DNA from: Candidatus Thiosymbion ectosymbiont of Robbea hypermnestra
GTDB taxonomy: Bacteria > Pseudomonadota > Gammaproteobacteria > Chromatiales > Chromatiaceae
Assembly: GCA_020443945.1 (NCBI GenBank)
Contig: JAIZWN010000299.1
Coordinates: 1 to 17,265 of the forward strand
Direction of reading: 5' to 3'
DNA: 17,265 nucleotides
Shown in pieces: positions 1-6,164 of this stretch. The position numbers and the translations under genes were made by a program. Within the stretch, counting starts at the first letter, position 1; each line of letters begins with the position of its first letter. The notes under the pieces were generated by a model that was not told the origin of the DNA, made no database searches, and saw nothing but the letters and a program-made list of their open reading frames with translations.

Positions 1-261
1 CTCCTCTCAGCCGGCCTGTGGAACTTCAAAATAGCTTGAAAATCAGTCGGTTATCAACAGGTACAAGTCTAATATATACCTGAAATAAGACAAGAATTGC
101 TCTCCGTTCTTAACTTATTTTTGGTTCCTGACTGTCCAATGGTTGGGGTCCACCTCAGACTTGAAAAAATATTTGTAACTGTTTGAAATTTAAGTAAAAA
201 AATCCCGAACACCTATGAGAAGGACAACTTGAAAAATTCACGGGAAATGGCAGGAAATGCA
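1..261. other. AT-rich non-coding stretch
   Basis: No open reading frame with a plausible start and family resemblance is visible on either strand. The sequence is AT-rich. It ends in a short run of three near-identical direct repeats built on CAGGAAATG (about 242-269), which leads into the first palindromic repeat. It may carry the promoter of the first toxin-antitoxin pair, but I see no convincing -35/-10 pair. Confidence 0.5.
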
Positions 262-327
262 GGAAATGGGATTAGGTCTTGATCCGTGACTCTTGAAGGC
301 GCATATCAAGACCTGACCCCATTTTCC
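262..327. repeat. Palindromic repeat, copy 1
   Basis: The outer arms are inverted repeats: the left arm contains TTAGGTCTTGA (272-282) and the right arm TCAAGACCTGACCCC (306-320), extended by GGAAATGGG on the left and CCATTTTCC on the right. The internal segment GATCCGTGACTCTTGAAGGC is shared with copies 2 and 3. The GGGGTCAGGTCTTGA arm resembles REP-like elements that are common in gammaproteobacteria and often linked to REP-associated tyrosine transposases (RAYTs). No transposase is present here. Confidence 0.85.
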
Positions 328-351
328 GGCTATCTAGTGAGAAATACAATT

Positions 352-597
352 ATGAGTTTAGTCATAGATAATCAAATTTTACAAGCAGCACATATTTCAG
401 AAAACGGCTTGAGAGCGGAAATCGCTGTATTACTTTATCAACAGGAACGGTTAACATTAGCACAGGCTGCCCATATGTGTGATTTTTCTCGTTATCGGTT
501 TCAGCATCTACTCGCAAGCAGAGACATCAAAATACATTATGATGTGGAGGACTTTGAACAAGACCTTGATACATTAAAAGATCTGAGGCGGTTATGA
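352..597 (+). CDS. UPF0175 family antitoxin
   Basis: An 81-residue protein of the UPF0175 type, the usual antitoxin partner of DUF3368 PIN-like toxins. The family pattern is visible: a short N-terminal strand (MSLVID), then a helix with AEIAVLLYQQERLTLAQAA, then the DNA-binding-like segment FSRYRFQHLLASRDI and an acidic C terminus DVEDFEQDLDTL. I chose ATG 352. The frame stays open to a GTG at 286, but that start lies inside the palindromic repeat and the extra 22 residues look unlike the family. The stop overlaps the next gene's ATG by 4 bp (ATGA), so translation is probably coupled. Antitoxins of this kind usually repress their own operon. Confidence 0.82.
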   Translation: MSLVIDNQILQAAHISENGLRAEIAVLLYQQERLTLAQAAHMCDFSRYRFQHLLASRDIKIHYDVEDFEQDLDTLKDLRRL

Positions 598-1100
598 TTG
601 TCGCGAGTGATGCATCTCCGATAATTGCATTATCCGCAATCGGTCAATTATCGTTATTGTCAAAACTTTACGAAGGAATACTTATCCCTCAACATGTATA
701 TAATGAAATAATCACACCTGATTCAGATCTGCCAGGGAAAATTGAAATCCAAAATTCCAACTGGATTAAAGCGGTATCAGTTACAAATCGTATTTTGGTA
801 CAAGCTTTGGAGATCGAGCTCGATAGAGGAGAAGCTGAAGCTATTGTGTTAGCATTGGAACAAAATGCCGATTTATTATTGGTCGATGAACGTCGTGGGC
901 GGCTGGTAGCGCGGCGATTAAACCTGAAAGTAGTAGGTGTCATTGGTATTTTAATGGAAGCAAAAACGAAGGGGTATATTAAAACACTTGCACCATTATT
1001 GGAACGTTTGCAATTGGAAGCAGGTTTTCGTTTAAGTGATGCATTAGTTAAACGTGTATTGCTGGAGGTAGAGGAAATGGGGTCAGGTCTTGATCCGTGA
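594..1100 (+). CDS. DUF3368 PIN-like toxin (putative RNase)
   Basis: A 168-residue PIN-fold protein of the DUF3368 group, expected to be a Mg-dependent ribonuclease toxin neutralised by the UPF0175 protein just upstream. Likely acidic metal ligands are D6 in ASDASPII, E38 in VYNEI, E80/E82 in RGEAEAI and D98 in LLVDERRGR, which is the normal PIN layout. The start overlaps the antitoxin stop by 4 bp. The C terminus is odd: the last residues, MGSGLDP, and the stop codon are encoded by palindromic repeat copy 2, so the original end of the gene was probably replaced or extended when the repeat arrived. The core domain looks complete, so the protein may be functional. Confidence 0.85.
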   Translation: MIVASDASPIIALSAIGQLSLLSKLYEGILIPQHVYNEIITPDSDLPGKIEIQNSNWIKAVSVTNRILVQALEIELDRGEAEAIVLALEQNADLLLVDERRGRLVARRLNLKVVGVIGILMEAKTKGYIKTLAPLLERLQLEAGFRLSDALVKRVLLEVEEMGSGLDP

Positions 1101-1138
1101 CTCTTGAAGGCACATATGCAAGATTTGCCCCCATTTCC
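1073..1138. repeat. Palindromic repeat, copy 2
   Basis: Same family and orientation as copies 1 and 3. The left arm GGAAATGGGGTCAGGTCTTGA is intact. The right arm is degenerate (TGCAAGATTTGCCCCC instead of TCAAGACCTGACCCC). It overlaps the last codons and stop of the DUF3368 toxin gene and lies 17 bp before the BrnT-like gene. Confidence 0.85.
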
Positions 1139-1155
1139 TGGAAACTTGACACTTA

Positions 1156-1434
1156 ATGAAGACCTACAACTGGAATCCAAGTAAAAATCAAACTCTCATC
1201 ACTGAAAGAAATGTTTCATTCGAGAATGTGGTTTTTCACCTTAAACACAATGGTTTAATAGATGATGTCAAGCATCCTAATAATATAGAATACCCCAACC
1301 AACGAGTATATATTGTCAATATTGATGATTACGCTTATCTGGTTCCATATGTAGAATCAGATGATGAAATATTTCTTAAAACTATCATTCCCAGCCGCAA
1401 GGCAACGAGGAAATACTTGGGGGAAAGCAAATGA
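1156..1434 (+). CDS. BrnT-like toxin
   Basis: A 92-residue protein resembling BrnT ribonuclease toxins, which have an RelE-like fold. The N-terminal YNWNPSKNQTLITERNVSF matches the BrnT opening (F-x-W-D/N-P-x-K, then a basic helix and V-S-F-E). The later SDDEIFLKTIIPSRKATRKY segment matches the C-terminal strand and basic tail of the family (I-I-S-x-R-x-A-x-x-x-E in classical BrnT), although the usual Glu after the Arg/Ala is not obvious. It overlaps the next gene by 4 bp (ATGA at 1431-1434). The order is toxin first, as in brnTA. No strong Shine-Dalgarno sequence precedes ATG 1156. Confidence 0.75.
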   Translation: MKTYNWNPSKNQTLITERNVSFENVVFHLKHNGLIDDVKHPNNIEYPNQRVYIVNIDDYAYLVPYVESDDEIFLKTIIPSRKATRKYLGESK

Positions 1435-1721
1435 CAAAGCTCGAACTGGATAAATACGAAGAAGATATTTTGGCGGCGTATGAAGCTGATGAATTTATTT
1501 CCATAATGACGCCGGAACGAAGGAAAGAAGTTCAACAGATAGCCGAAAATGCATTAAAAGAAGAAAAACGTATCGATATCCGCATCTCCAATAGAGATCT
1601 GGTTGCGATACAAAAGCGCGCGCTGGAAGAAGGTATTCCTTATCAAACTTTGATTTCAAGCATCCTCCATAAATATGCTTCAGGCAATTGGAGAGACTTT
1701 ATAGCCAACAAGGCAGATTAA
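1431..1721 (+). CDS. CopG/BrnA-like ribbon-helix-helix antitoxin
   Basis: A 96-residue protein. The C-terminal half (residues about 48-85) carries a ribbon-helix-helix pattern: a strand RIDIRISNRDL, a first helix VAIQKRALEEG, the turn IPYQ and a second helix TLISSILHKYASG. The N-terminal half is acidic and helical and probably binds the toxin. It is translationally coupled to the BrnT-like toxin and should repress the pair's promoter together with it. Unlike classical BrnA, the DNA-binding region sits next to IPYQTLISSILHKY, the form typical of CopG antitoxins paired with divergent BrnT toxins. Confidence 0.75.
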   Translation: MTKLELDKYEEDILAAYEADEFISIMTPERRKEVQQIAENALKEEKRIDIRISNRDLVAIQKRALEEGIPYQTLISSILHKYASGNWRDFIANKAD

Positions 1722-1782
1722 CTCGGACCGCAAAAATGGCTGCACGCTTCTCATATCCGGTTATTTGCAAGAAGTACGGTAG

Positions 1783-1809
1783 GTTGGGGTAAGCGAAGCG
1801 AACCCCAAC
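1783..1809. repeat. Short palindrome, GTTGGGGT family
   Basis: A perfect 8-bp inverted repeat, GTTGGGGT (1783-1790) and ACCCCAAC (1802-1809), with the 11-bp loop AAGCGAAGCGA. This REP-like motif is widespread between genes in gammaproteobacteria. Confidence 0.75.
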
Positions 1810-1827
1810 AAATGGAGTAGCCCGTAG

Positions 1828-1894
1828 GATGCGGTGAGCTCGGTGGTTCCGAGCTTACTGGCCTGGTGCACCCCCGCCCCGCGCGAACCGCATC
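1828..1894. repeat. Inverted repeat with inner hairpin
   Basis: Outer arms GATGCGGT (1828-1835) and ACCGCATC (1887-1894) are perfectly complementary. Inside them is a perfect hairpin, AGCTCGG (1837-1843) and CCGAGCT (1849-1855), with a 5-base loop. It belongs to a different sequence family from the neighbouring palindromes. Confidence 0.7.
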
Positions 1895-1911
1895 GATCAC
1901 AGACCTGTTTA

Positions 1912-2137
1912 ATCCACAGATTACGCAGATTCCCGCCGATTGTTTTTTTGGCTCATGGAGCTAACCGTGTGACACCACACCTGATCGTTCAGACCCCACC
2001 CCATCATTTCGACAGGGATCACCGGAATCTGCCGATACCAGGGACGGTAAAAACAATGGGGGTCTGAACGATTCCCATCACACAACCGGCCCCATGAATT
2101 GTTTTCTCATCTGCGGAAATCTGCGCAATCTGCGGAT
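1912..2137. repeat. Nested inverted repeat element
   Basis: Outer arms at 1912-1931 and 2118-2137 are complementary at 18 of 20 bases (motif ATCC-CAGATT-CGCAGATT). An inner pair, ATCGTTCAGACCCC (1984-1997) and GGGGTCTGAACGAT (2059-2072), is perfect over 14 bases. No real gene is seen in this stretch. It looks like accumulated miniature elements. Confidence 0.7.
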
Positions 2138-2151
2138 AAAAATGGAAATGT

Positions 2152-2215
2152 GGAAATAGGGTCAGGTCTTGATCCGTGACTCTTGAAGGCGCATATTAAG
2201 ACCTGACCCCATTCC
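2152..2215. repeat. Palindromic repeat, copy 3
   Basis: Same orientation as copies 1 and 2. Left arm TAGGGTCAGGTCTTGA, identical internal GATCCGTGACTCTTGAAGGC, right arm TTAAGACCTGACCCC. It ends 16 bp before the start codon of the acid-sugar kinase gene, so that gene's native promoter has probably been displaced or now lies within or before the repeat. Confidence 0.85.
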
Positions 2216-2231
2216 CTGAAACATATGAAGT

Positions 2232-3719
2232 ATGCGGGCTAGCGTCGTTGTAATTGCCGATGATCTGACTGGGGCCGCGGATACCGGGGTGCAGTTTGCC
2301 GCCGGCGGAGCGCCGGTTTATTTGATGCCCGCCGAGGCCCTGTCGCCGGCCCATTCTCCCTGGCCGGACGGGGCGGCTGGCATCAGCCTCTACACCGCCA
2401 GCCGCGATCTGTCCGCCCAGGCGGCCGGCGAGCGGGTGCAAGCGGCGGCGCGGGCCCTGCCCGACCCACGGCCGCGGTGGCTCTACAAGAAGATCGATTC
2501 CTGTCTGCGCGGCAATCCGGGAGCGGAGATCGATGCCTTGCTCGATGCCCTCGGGTTCGCCGCGGCGCTGGTCGCACCGGCGCTTCCCGCCCAAGGCCGC
2601 GCCACCATCGATGGTATCCACCGGGTCCGGGGCGCGCCCCTGGCGCAAACCCGGTTCGCACGGGACCCCGTCAGGCCCATCATCAGCTCGGTGGTGGCCG
2701 AAATCCTGGCCCGACAGAGCCATCATAAGATTGGCGGGCTCTCCCTGGCGGACTATGGCGATTCCGGGCGTCTGCAAGGCGCGGTCCGGCGGGAACGGGA
2801 GCGCGGCTGCCGGCTGATTGTCTGTGACGCGGCCGAGCAGGCGCATCTGGACCGGATCGCGGCGCTGGTGATCCAAAGCCCGGAATCCCTGCTGCCGGTG
2901 GGCTCCGCCGGCCTGGCGGCCAGTCTCGCGGGCCAACTTCTCCCCCAGTGGGCCGTCGAGTCCGTGCCTCTATCGGGTACCCGGCTGCAATCGGTGCGGC
3001 GAGCGTTCCCCCGGCCGATCATCCCTGGTTCCCGGACTCCGGCACTCCCTGGCGGGATGATGGACCCCCAGGTCACCGTCGTTCCGGGTGGGATCCCGGA
3101 ACCTGGTCCTCCGGGGGCGGCGAACCAACGGGAAACCGCGGCACCGGCGGAGACCACGAATCCACAACAGCGGTCGAATCCGGGTACTGGTCCGGAACGG
3201 CTCCTGATGGTGTGCGGAACCGGCGCCCCAGTGACCCGGCGGCAACTCGATGCCCTGTTGGCTCGGTATCCCGGCATACGCCACGAGTCGGCGGCCGGGT
3301 GGTTGCTTGCGGCCTCGGCCCAGGACCGCCACCGGCGCGCGGCCGAGCTGCTCGCTGCCTGGACCGGCGGGATCCTGGCCCTCGGGGTCCGGCCTTGGTC
3401 CCCCACCGGCCCCGCGGTGACTCCCGCGGAAGCCGAGCAGGGATTGGCGGGACTGGCGGATCTGGCCTTGCGGGTCCTGCGGGCGGGCTCGGTGGAGGGG
3501 CTCTTCCTCTCCGGCGGCGAGACGGCCGCCGCCTTCTTCCGTGCCTGTGGTGGCGAGGCCATCGCCTTGTACCAGGAAATCCTGCCCGGCCTGGTGCTCG
3601 GGCGCTGGGTGGGCGGTCTTGCCGACGGCCTGCCCGTGGTCACCAAGGCCGGCGCCTTCGGTGATAAACAGACCTTGGCCGCGCTCTATGAACGTTTGGT
3701 CGGAAGGGGCGTATTATGA
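2232..3719 (+). CDS. dtnK: DUF1537 four-carbon acid sugar kinase (probable D-threonate kinase)
   Basis: A 495-residue kinase of the DUF1537 family, which phosphorylates four-carbon acid sugars with ATP. The N-terminal substrate domain shows DDLTGAADTG (residues 10-19), KKIDSCLRGN (86-95) and GSAGL (224-228). The C-terminal nucleotide domain begins near ERLLMVCGTG (322-331) and has SGGET (427-431) and TKAGAFGDK near 470. Pairing with a PdxA2 gene and no aldolase points to D-threonate, whose 4-phosphate PdxA2 oxidises and decarboxylates to DHAP; erythronate is an alternative. The protein is longer than the usual ~420 residues because of a Pro/Gly-rich linker (about 245-320) encoded by palindrome-rich DNA. 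There is little Shine-Dalgarno signal before ATG 2232, which sits directly after repeat copy 3. Confidence 0.85.
   Translation: MRASVVVIADDLTGAADTGVQFAAGGAPVYLMPAEALSPAHSPWPDGAAGISLYTASRDLSAQAAGERVQAAARALPDPRPRWLYKKIDSCLRGNPGAEIDALLDALGFAAALVAPALPAQGRATIDGIHRVRGAPLAQTRFARDPVRPIISSVVAEILARQSHHKIGGLSLADYGDSGRLQGAVRRERERGCRLIVCDAAEQAHLDRIAALVIQSPESLLPVGSAGLAASLAGQLLPQWAVESVPLSGTRLQSVRRAFPRPIIPGSRTPALPGGMMDPQVTVVPGGIPEPGPPGAANQRETAAPAETTNPQQRSNPGTGPERLLMVCGTGAPVTRRQLDALLARYPGIRHESAAGWLLAASAQDRHRRAAELLAAWTGGILALGVRPWSPTGPAVTPAEAEQGLAGLADLALRVLRAGSVEGLFLSGGETAAAFFRACGGEAIALYQEILPGLVLGRWVGGLADGLPVVTKAGAFGDKQTLAALYERLVGRGVL
3081..3102. repeat. Hairpin inside the kinase linker
   Basis: A perfect 8-bp stem, GTTCCGGG (3081-3088) and CCCGGAAC (3095-3102), with loop TGGGAT, inside the coding region of the kinase. 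It lies in the Pro/Gly-rich inter-domain linker, next to further imperfectly complementary GGTTCCCGGA-type segments (about 3027-3045). Confidence 0.65.
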
Positions 3720-3832
3720 AAGCCGTCGGCCGGGTCGAGGAACCATGCCCGGCTTCGGTCTCGGGTATTGGTTCGACTACGAATCACGTAAACCAACGCG
3801 AATGTTCCTGGGCGGGAAGGGCAACGGCATGA
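3716..3832 (+). CDS. Possible small coupled ORF (38 aa), unknown
   Basis: The kinase stop overlaps an ATG (ATGA, 3716-3719), preceded by GGAAGGGG with good ribosome-binding spacing. The ORF encodes 38 residues starting MKAVGRVEEP and ending at TGA 3830. I do not recognise it. It could be a real small protein, a remnant of a lost downstream gene, or chance. A second frame (ATG 3745, 58 residues, with GAGGAA just before it) ends in an ATGA overlap with the pdxA2 start at 3918, so ribosomes might be handed on through this gap. Confidence 0.2.
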   Translation: MKAVGRVEEPCPASVSGIGSTTNHVNQRECSWAGRATA

Positions 3833-3917
3833 AGGTTGCTGTACGACAAGGGGATGGCTACTGGAGTCATTGCCGCATCCGTGGGGCTTTTCGAACCGAC
3901 AATACGTCGATTGCTCG

Positions 3918-4964
3918 ATGATGAATGATGCGGTAAGGAATCCTAAACCGCTGCTGGGTATCAGCATGGGCGATCCCGGCGGCATCGGCCCGGAGCTCTG
4001 CGCCAAGGCCCTAGATTCCCCGGCCATCTATGCTCTGTGCCGGCCGCTGATCGTCGGCGACGCGGAGATCCTGCGCCATGCGGCGGATTTCTGCGGCCTG
4101 GCGCTCCGGGTAGAGACCTGCGACCGACCCGCGGACGGGGCCTACCGGTCTGGCGTTGTCGATGTCCTGGATCTGCGCAAGCTGCCCTTGTCGGCCCTGC
4201 GGCTCGGAACGGTCACCGCGGATCAGGGCCGGGCCTCCTTCGACTATGTCGCCAAGGTCATCGCGCTGGCGCTGGCCGGGGAGATCGACGGCACGGTCAC
4301 GGCCCCCATCAACAAGGCGGCGCTCAACGCGGGGGGGTGCCATTACGCCGGCCATACCGAGATCTACGGTGACCTGACCGGGACCGCGGATTTCACCATG
4401 ATGCTCGCCGAGGGCGACTTCCGGGTCACCCATGTCTCTACCCATGTGTCCCTGCGGGAGGCCTGTGACCGGGTCAGGACCCCCCGCGTTCGCAAGGTGA
4501 TCGAGCTGACCCATGAGGCCCTGCGGCGCCTGGATATCGCCGAACCCCGCATCGCCGTGGCCGGTCTGAATCCCCACTGCGGCGAGGGAGGCCTGTTCGG
4601 CACGGAGGATGACCAGGAAATCGCCCCGGCCGTGGCCGCCGCCCGTGCCGCCGGCATTCGGGCGGAGGGCCCCCTGCCGGCGGATACCCTCTTCTCCCAG
4701 CTCCGGGGGGGGCGGTATGACGCCGTAGTGGCCATGTACCACGATCAAGGGCACATCCCCACCAAGCTGTTGGGTTTCCACTATGATGCCGGCACCGGCT
4801 CCTGGGGCCGGATGGCCGGGGTTAATCTGACCCTGGGCCTGCCGATTGTGCGCGCCTCCGTGGATCATGGCACCGCGTTCGATAAGGCCGGCAAGGGTTC
4901 CGCCAACCCCCAGTCCATGTTGGAGGCGATCCGCTCGGCGGCCCTGTTGTCCCGTCGATCCTGA
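3918..4964 (+). CDS. pdxA2: PdxA2-type 4-phospho-D-threonate dehydrogenase
   Basis: A 348-residue NAD-dependent, metal-dependent oxidative decarboxylase of the PdxA family. Landmarks are SMGDPGGIGPE (16-26), HYAGHTE (142-148, with H146 a metal ligand), THVSLREA (H176, second ligand), AGLNPHCGEGG, YHDQGHIPTK (H275, third ligand) and SVDHGTAFDKAGKGSA near the C terminus. True PdxA acts in vitamin B6 synthesis on 4-phosphohydroxythreonine. The neighbouring DUF1537 kinase makes the catabolic PdxA2 role, D-threonate 4-phosphate to DHAP and CO2, more likely. I chose ATG 3918 because the upstream in-frame ATG at 3870 adds a 16-residue stretch that is not part of the family; ATG 3921 is equally possible. 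A 198-bp gap separates it from the kinase. Confidence 0.87.
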   Translation: MMNDAVRNPKPLLGISMGDPGGIGPELCAKALDSPAIYALCRPLIVGDAEILRHAADFCGLALRVETCDRPADGAYRSGVVDVLDLRKLPLSALRLGTVTADQGRASFDYVAKVIALALAGEIDGTVTAPINKAALNAGGCHYAGHTEIYGDLTGTADFTMMLAEGDFRVTHVSTHVSLREACDRVRTPRVRKVIELTHEALRRLDIAEPRIAVAGLNPHCGEGGLFGTEDDQEIAPAVAAARAAGIRAEGPLPADTLFSQLRGGRYDAVVAMYHDQGHIPTKLLGFHYDAGTGSWGRMAGVNLTLGLPIVRASVDHGTAFDKAGKGSANPQSMLEAIRSAALLSRRS

Positions 4965-5053
4965 ACCCGTATCCCGTCTCACCCAGGGGTTTATCGCTTG
5001 ACGCCTTACCCTCATCCTGGTTGTAATAGGGTCTTGCGCTCGTTGTTCCTCTG

Positions 5054-5087
5054 GGAAATCCCGGATGCTCCTTCATCGGGATTTTCC
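5054..5087. terminator. Stem-loop, possible terminator after pdxA2
   Basis: GGAAATCCCGGATG (5054-5067) pairs with CATCGGGATTTTCC (5074-5087) with two single-base bulges and a 6-base loop. The only T tract is the TTTT within the 3' arm, so this is either an imperfect Rho-independent terminator for the dtnK-pdxA2 unit or just another palindromic repeat. It lies 90 bp after pdxA2 and about 60 bp before the tRNA. Confidence 0.45.
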
Positions 5088-5145
5088 GACGAGGGGAATT
5101 TTCCAAGGCGGTGTGTTTCCGGTACGATTAAGCAGGTTTACCAAA

Positions 5146-5221
5146 GCCCAGGTAGCTCAGTCGGTAGAGCAGGGGACTGAAAATCCCCGTGTCGGCAGTT
5201 CAATTCTGTCCCTGGGCACCA
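5146..5221 (+). tRNA. tRNA-Phe (GAA)
   Basis: A complete 76-nt cloverleaf. The acceptor stem GCCCAGG pairs with CCTGGGC, the D arm is GCTCAGTCGGTAGAGC, and the anticodon stem GGGGA/TCCCC encloses the loop CTGAAAA with anticodon GAA. The T arm contains GTTCAAT, the discriminator is A, and CCA is encoded. Its 3' end lies 7 bp before a MITE-like element and about 210 bp before the lasso cluster. No second copy of the tRNA 3' end was seen in the window, so there is no direct evidence for an integrase-type island. Confidence 0.97.
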
Positions 5222-5228
5222 AACAATC

Positions 5229-5387
5229 GAGTACCCCATTTCACCTTATTTTACGCCCTCAGAGCCCCTTCAAACGCGCCAGGGCGTAGCGCGCAGGAAT
5301 CGCCTGAAGGTATACCTTCGCCTTGGCGCGTTGGGGGGTTCCCTGCGGGCGCAACGAGAACGCAAAATAAGGCGACATGGGGTACTC
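5229..5387. mobile_element. MITE-like inverted-repeat element, copy 1
   Basis: Terminal arms GAGTACCCCATTTCACCTTA... (from 5229) and ...GGGGTACTC (to 5387) are complementary at about 22 of the outer 24 bases. The 159-bp element encodes no protein. Its left 38 bases match 17175-17212 at 32 of 38 positions, so it is a dispersed family. It fills most of the space between tRNA-Phe and the lasso B1 gene. Confidence 0.75.
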
Positions 5388-5431
5388 AAAGATCAATGGC
5401 GTCCGCAACGATGACGGGGCAGTAGGGGTCA

Positions 5432-5710
5432 ATGGTGTCTTTACCGAAAGAAATCACGGTTTCATCCGATGTGTTGTTTCAGGAGCTGGGTAACGAGACC
5501 GTGCTCCTGGATCTGAAAAACGAGGTCTATTACGGCCTGGATGATGTCGGCTCGCGCCTGTGGCAGTTGCTTACCGAGAACGGCAACCCGGTAACGGCGA
5601 TGACGCGGCTCTTGGATGAATATGATGTGGATGAGGGCCGGCTTCGGGAGGACATCGGCGGGCTGGTCGAGGAGCTGCATGAGGCCAGGCTGATAACGGT
5701 AGAAGCCTGA
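5432..5710 (+). CDS. PqqD-family lasso leader-binding protein (B1/RRE)
   Basis: A 92-residue stand-alone RiPP recognition element of the PqqD fold. In lasso pathways it binds the precursor leader through the Y-x2-P-x-L motif and delivers it to the B2 protease and the cyclase. Family features are the strand FQELGNETVLLDLKNEVYYGLDDVGSRLW (residues about 13-42), where VLLDL...YYGLD..GS.LW is the PqqD signature, then the helix PVTAMTRLLDEYDVDEGRLREDIGGLVEELHEARLI. ATG 5432 follows AGTAGGGGTCA; GTG 5435 is an alternative. It is the first gene of the cluster and is separated from the cyclase by 454 bp of repeat DNA, where a B2 gene might be expected. Confidence 0.85.
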   Translation: MVSLPKEITVSSDVLFQELGNETVLLDLKNEVYYGLDDVGSRLWQLLTENGNPVTAMTRLLDEYDVDEGRLREDIGGLVEELHEARLITVEA

Positions 5711-5752
5711 CAGGTAGTGGGTGAATCCTGTGTGATGTTCTAACGTTTTTTC

Positions 5753-5901
5753 TCACACAAAGCCACAAAGACACGAAGAATTTTTCCCTGCCGTTGCCGA
5801 TCATCCGCGCGAGTTTCATCGCAGGCGAAAAGGCTACGGTCGTTTCCCTTTCGGGGACCTTTCATCCTGGTCTCTCTTTGTGGCTTGGTGGCTTTGTGTG
5901 A
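5753..5901. repeat. Inverted repeat element in the B1-C gap
   Basis: Arms TCACACAAAGCCACAAAG (5753-5770) and CTTGGTGGCTTTGTGTGA (5884-5901) are complementary at 17 of 18 bases. The element and the following block to 5953 have a diverged counterpart before the kinase gene (9319-9488). The rest of 5711-6164 shows no coding signal on either strand. Confidence 0.7.
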
Positions 5902-5953
5902 TGTTCGTCGTTACTCAGGTAGACACCTTATCACTTGAAAATTTACCACTACC
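5896..5953. repeat. Dispersed 58-bp direct repeat, copy A
   Basis: This block matches 9431-9488 with about five mismatches in 58 bases; both contain ACTCAGGTAGACACCTTATC. A shorter shared segment, ACGGTCGTTTCCCTTTC, lies upstream in both places (about 5836 and 9319). Each copy precedes a lasso biosynthesis gene. Confidence 0.8.
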
Positions 5954-6164
5954 GCCTGACTTCTGGTACTCCGGCGGCTCTCGGGCCAGTAGAGGGAATT
6001 TGGTTTTTCATTGCGGACTGTCTCGGGAAGCGGCCGGACGGCCGCGTGGGGCGAGGGGATGCCTCGGAGGGCCACCTGATGGGATTCCCAGGGTGGCCTT
6101 TTCAATGGTCCGGGGTTTGTATGAATCTCGGTGATGTTCGGGGTTGGGGCGTCCGGGAAATCTC

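Noticed and set aside
262..2215. Integron attC sites for the three palindromic repeats
   Set aside because: The RYYYAAC and GTTRRRY core sites are missing and no integrase is present; a REP/RAYT-like element fits better.
262..2215. CRISPR array
   Set aside because: The three repeats are 800-1080 bp apart and separated by genes, not by uniform spacers.
2196..3646. Long minus-strand and alternate-frame ORFs across the acid-sugar kinase
   Set aside because: Low-complexity Arg/Pro/Gly translations, explained by the high GC of the true gene, which has the DUF1537 motifs in one frame throughout.
4011..5015. A 334-residue open frame on the minus strand across pdxA2
   Set aside because: It is a shadow of the GC-rich pdxA2 gene. 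It is Gly/Gln/Arg-rich with no recognisable domain, whereas the plus strand has all PdxA motifs.
5146..5221. tRNA-Phe as an integration (att) site for a genomic island
   Set aside because: No integrase and no duplicated tRNA 3' end were seen anywhere in the window.
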